Positions 4,838 to 6,796 of a stretch of 6,796 nucleotides of DNA are shown in pieces. The translations under genes were made by a program, and so were the position numbers. Origin of the DNA: Clostridiaceae bacterium (lineage in GTDB: Bacteria > Bacillota > Clostridia > Saccharofermentanales > DTU023); contig JAAZJV010000047.1 in assembly GCA_012800135.1 (NCBI GenBank), forward strand, positions 1 through 6,796. The letters are read 5' to 3'. Position 1 is the stretch's first letter, and each line of letters opens with the position of its first letter. The notes below the pieces were generated by a model, which ran no database searches, was not told the DNA's origin, and saw only the letters and a list, made by a program, of their open reading frames with translations.

Positions 4838-5662
4838 ATGGCAAAGAAGAAATCATCTGGCCGCGAACTTGTCAAGGGCATAATCAAAGAGAATCCGCTT
4901 TTTGTCTTGATGCTCGGTACATGCCCCGCGTTGGCAGTCACTACTTCAGCAGCCAACGGGGTTGGGATGGGCATTGCCGCAACGGCAGTCCTCATTCTGT
5001 CGAACCTTGTAATCTCACTTCTTCGCAAAATAGTCCCGGATCGCGTTCGAATTCCCGTTTATATCACTGTCATAGCAAGTCTCGTGACAATCCTTCAATT
5101 TCTTCTTGAAGCTTACCTGCCGGAGCTCAACAGTTCGCTGGGCATATTTATCCCGTTAATCACGGTCAACTGCATCATTCTTGGACGTGCGGAGGCGTTC
5201 GCTCGGAACCATGGACCTTGGCTTTCTGTCTTAGATGGTATAGGCATGGGCATTGGCTTTACGATTGCGTTGCTTTTCATGGGTGGGCTTCGTGAAATTT
5301 TGGGATTTGGCACTTTCTTCGACATGCCGGTACCTTGGATCAAAGAAGGCGGTTTTCAGCCGATGATGATATTCGGACTCCCTGCCGGTGGTTTCGCGAT
5401 CTTCGGACTCATGGTGGCTATTACGAACAGTCTGACCCGGAAGTTTTACAAGCGCCAGCCGCTTGAGACGATGGATCGCGTTCATTATCCAGGGAGCGTA
5501 AGCCCCTCGACCGACGCCATCTATGAAGAAACAGAGGTGCAAGACGGTCCTCGTCCTGCACGCACACCGGATCCCGGTTCTGTTCCTGAGGCACTCAAAA
5601 AGCCTGGTGCATTGGCCGTGGAAACTCCAGATAAAAAAGATGAAAGCGAGGATGCGAAATGA
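4838..5662 (+). CDS. rnfE: RnfE, intramembrane Fe-S subunit, with an unusually long C-terminal tail
   Basis: RnfE (NqrD-like) pairs with RnfA in inverted orientation; together they hold an Fe-S centre in the membrane that passes electrons across it. Residues 1-200 form the usual six-helix domain. The two ligand cysteines are C29 in LGTCPALAV and C112 in LITVNCIILGRAEAF, and GFTIALLFMGGLREILG (140-156) is also characteristic. The basic start MAKKKSSGRE supports N-in, C-in topology. Family members are normally about 195-235 residues; this one has 274. The excess is a hydrophilic tail from about residue 205, rich in Pro, Asp, Glu and Lys (for example ARTPDPGSVPEALKKPG), that should lie in the cytoplasm. 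No frameshift is needed: it runs to TGA 5660-5662 and overlaps the rnfA ATG by 4 nt. AAGGAGG (4822-4828) sits 9 nt before the start. Confidence 0.96.
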   Translation: MAKKKSSGRELVKGIIKENPLFVLMLGTCPALAVTTSAANGVGMGIAATAVLILSNLVISLLRKIVPDRVRIPVYITVIASLVTILQFLLEAYLPELNSSLGIFIPLITVNCIILGRAEAFARNHGPWLSVLDGIGMGIGFTIALLFMGGLREILGFGTFFDMPVPWIKEGGFQPMMIFGLPAGGFAIFGLMVAITNSLTRKFYKRQPLETMDRVHYPGSVSPSTDAIYEETEVQDGPRPARTPDPGSVPEALKKPGALAVETPDKKDESEDAK

Positions 5663-6249
5663 AAACCTTTTTAATCATTATGCTCAGCATGGTGCTCATT
5701 GACAACCTCGTCTTATCGCGCTTTCTTGGCATCTGCTCATTCCTCGGCCTTACAAAAAGCCTAAAAAATGCGATGGGTATGAGCATTGCTGTTATCTTTG
5801 TCATGCTGGTCGCCACCGCCGTTACATACCCGATTTACTGGAGCATTTTGGAACCCGTCAACCTCGGTTACCTTCAGACCGTCGTCTTTATCCTAGTTAT
5901 AGCGGCTGTTGTGCAAGTTCTTGAAGCAATCATCCGTAAGACTTTCCCGCCGCTTTATAACGCAATGGGCATTTACCTGCCACTGATTACGACGAACTGT
6001 GCCATCCTAGGAGTCATGCTCATTAACATCCAAGAAGCCTATAGCTTCGGCGACGCCATGATATCGTCTCTCGGAGCTGGAGTAGGCTATACGCTCGCGA
6101 TGTTCCTCTTCACGGGTGTTCGTGAAAAAATGGAAAAAGCTGATATCCCGCCTTTTTTTGAGGGCCTTCCCTCCACGCTGATGGCGGCATCTATTGTGTC
6201 AGTGTCGTTTATGGGCTTCAAAGGCGTTATCGAGAACTTATTTGGTTAA
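5659..6249 (+). CDS. rnfA: RnfA, intramembrane Fe-S subunit
   Basis: RnfA (NqrE-like) is the inverted-topology partner of RnfE and supplies the other two cysteines of the shared membrane Fe-S site: C26 in LSRFLGICSFLGL and C114 in LITTNCAILGVML. The 196 residues are full length for the family and consist of six predicted TM segments with short loops. GAGVGYTLAMFLFTGVREKME (139-159) is the counterpart of the RnfE GLRE region. The weakly charged N-terminus fits an outside location, opposite to RnfE. Translation is coupled to rnfE by the ATGA overlap at 5659-5662; GAGG (5648-5651) is the ribosome binding site. The last codons and the stop form the left arm, loop and right arm of a perfect hairpin, described separately. 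Confidence 0.97.
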   Translation: MKTFLIIMLSMVLIDNLVLSRFLGICSFLGLTKSLKNAMGMSIAVIFVMLVATAVTYPIYWSILEPVNLGYLQTVVFILVIAAVVQVLEAIIRKTFPPLYNAMGIYLPLITTNCAILGVMLINIQEAYSFGDAMISSLGAGVGYTLAMFLFTGVREKMEKADIPPFFEGLPSTLMAASIVSVSFMGFKGVIENLFG

Positions 6250-6255
6250 GTTCTC
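6232..6255 (+). promoter_or_regulatory. Perfect 9-bp hairpin over the rnfA stop codon, in the rnfA-rnfB junction
   Basis: GAGAACTTA (6232-6240) is the exact reverse complement of TAAGTTCTC (6247-6255), with a 6-nt loop TTTGGT. The right arm begins with the rnfA stop TAA. What follows (ACGATGG) is not T-rich, so it is not a standard terminator. It ends 10 nt before the rnfB ribosome binding site GGAGAG (6266-6271), a place where it could affect mRNA processing or rnfB translation. Confidence 0.7.
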
Positions 6256-6275
6256 ACGATGGATCGGAGAGAAAT

Positions 6276-6796
6276 ATGATACTTGAAGTCAACGCCATTC
6301 TTATACCAGCCGCTGTCGGAGCGGGAATCGCACTTGTATGCGGTGTAATCATTATCTTAGTTTTCCGTTTCTTCAGCGTAGAAGTCGATCCGCTCGCTGA
6401 AACAATGGAGAACATTTTACCCGGTGCAAATTGCGGCGGCTGTGGATATAGCGGCTGTGCAGCATACGCCGTGGCGCTCGCAGACGGAACCGAGAAAAAC
6501 ACAGGACTTTGCACAGCCGGCGGCCAAGAAGTCGCCTCCGCCATTGCCGTCGAACTCGGTGTTACAGCCAAAACCGTCGTCCCCGTCGTCGCCAACGTGT
6601 TCTGCCAAGGAACGTGCGATAAAACACACGAACGGTACCATTACACCGGCACACCTCATTGCGCATCCGCCAGCGGTCTCTTTTCAGGCCCCAATTCTTG
6701 CACTTACGGATGCCTCGGGTTTGGCGATTGTGTCGCCGTCTGCGAATTTAACGCACTTTATATTGAAGACGGCATTGCCAAAGTCAATCACAATAA
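6276..6796 (+). CDS. rnfB: RnfB, ferredoxin-accepting Fe-S subunit (3' end outside window)
   Basis: RnfB accepts electrons from reduced ferredoxin and feeds them to the membrane part of Rnf. The frame is open from ATG 6276 to the last base, giving 173 residues. An N-terminal TM helix (about 8-31) anchors the protein. The Fe-S domain follows with C53, C56, C61 and C79 (ANCGGCGYSGC plus a later Cys), which bind one [4Fe-4S]. Then come the conserved FCQGTCDK (C110, C114) and HC (C129), and CTYGCLGFGDCVAVC (C142, C146, C152, C156), where the ferredoxin-like cluster region starts. The final paired CxxCxxCxxxCP motifs should lie just beyond the window. C156 is followed by Glu, where ferredoxin-type motifs often have Pro. 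GGAGAG (6266-6271) precedes the start by 4 nt. The gap from rnfA is 26 nt, the widest in the operon. Absence of a stop reflects the window edge. Confidence 0.96.
   Translation, partial: MILEVNAILIPAAVGAGIALVCGVIIILVFRFFSVEVDPLAETMENILPGANCGGCGYSGCAAYAVALADGTEKNTGLCTAGGQEVASAIAVELGVTAKTVVPVVANVFCQGTCDKTHERYHYTGTPHCASASGLFSGPNSCTYGCLGFGDCVAVCEFNALYIEDGIAKVNHN

Noticed and set aside
6276..6796. rnfB as a truncated or broken gene
   Set aside because: The frame is open up to the last base of the window and all expected cysteines so far are present; the missing end is due to the window edge.

Overview
The window carries most of an Rnf respiratory complex operon from an anaerobic bacterium, most likely a Bacillota (Clostridia-like) species. 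Reasons: strong AAGGAGG-type ribosome binding sites, the gene order rnfC-D-G-E-A-B (the order seen in clostridia and acetogens; gamma-proteobacteria use rnfABCDGE), a short RnfC of 461 residues without the long lysine/alanine-rich tail of proteobacteria, a clostridial-type SecG, and intrinsic terminators with U-tracts. The species cannot be named from this sequence alone.

Layout. Positions 1-610 hold an AT-rich two-gene unit on the + strand: the 3' end of a MarR-family regulator, overlapped by a gene for a small membrane-tethered protein with an FMN-binding domain and a complete covalent-flavinylation motif. A hairpin at 630-661 follows and probably terminates both this unit and a converging tRNA-Gln(CUG) gene on the - strand (668-741), which has its own promoter at 764-793. 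A long intergenic stretch then leads to a well-formed extended -10 promoter and secG (1115-1375), closed by a strong terminator with a UUCG loop (1457-1479).

The region 1480-1792 is the rnf leader. It contains GAAA-loop hairpins, a perfect 15-bp tandem repeat in which each unit carries an 11-bp palindrome, a perfect TATAAT box, and a nine-codon mini-ORF whose stop overlaps the rnfC start. From 1793 to the window end run rnfC, rnfD, rnfG, rnfE, rnfA and the 5' part of rnfB, tightly packed (overlaps of 1-4 nt or gaps of at most 26 nt), so they form one operon.

How it works (family knowledge): RnfB takes electrons from reduced ferredoxin; they pass through the intramembrane Fe-S site between RnfA and RnfE and the covalent flavins of RnfG and RnfD to RnfC, which reduces NAD+. 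The energy drives Na+ or H+ export. All expected cofactor ligands in the visible parts are present. Points worth a second look are an unusually long hydrophilic C-terminal tail on RnfE, SSAT rather than SGAT flavinylation motifs in both RnfD and RnfG, a perfect hairpin over the rnfA stop codon, the structured rnf leader, and the separate MarR/flavoprotein pair. I see no mobile element, CRISPR array or clearly novel multi-gene system.
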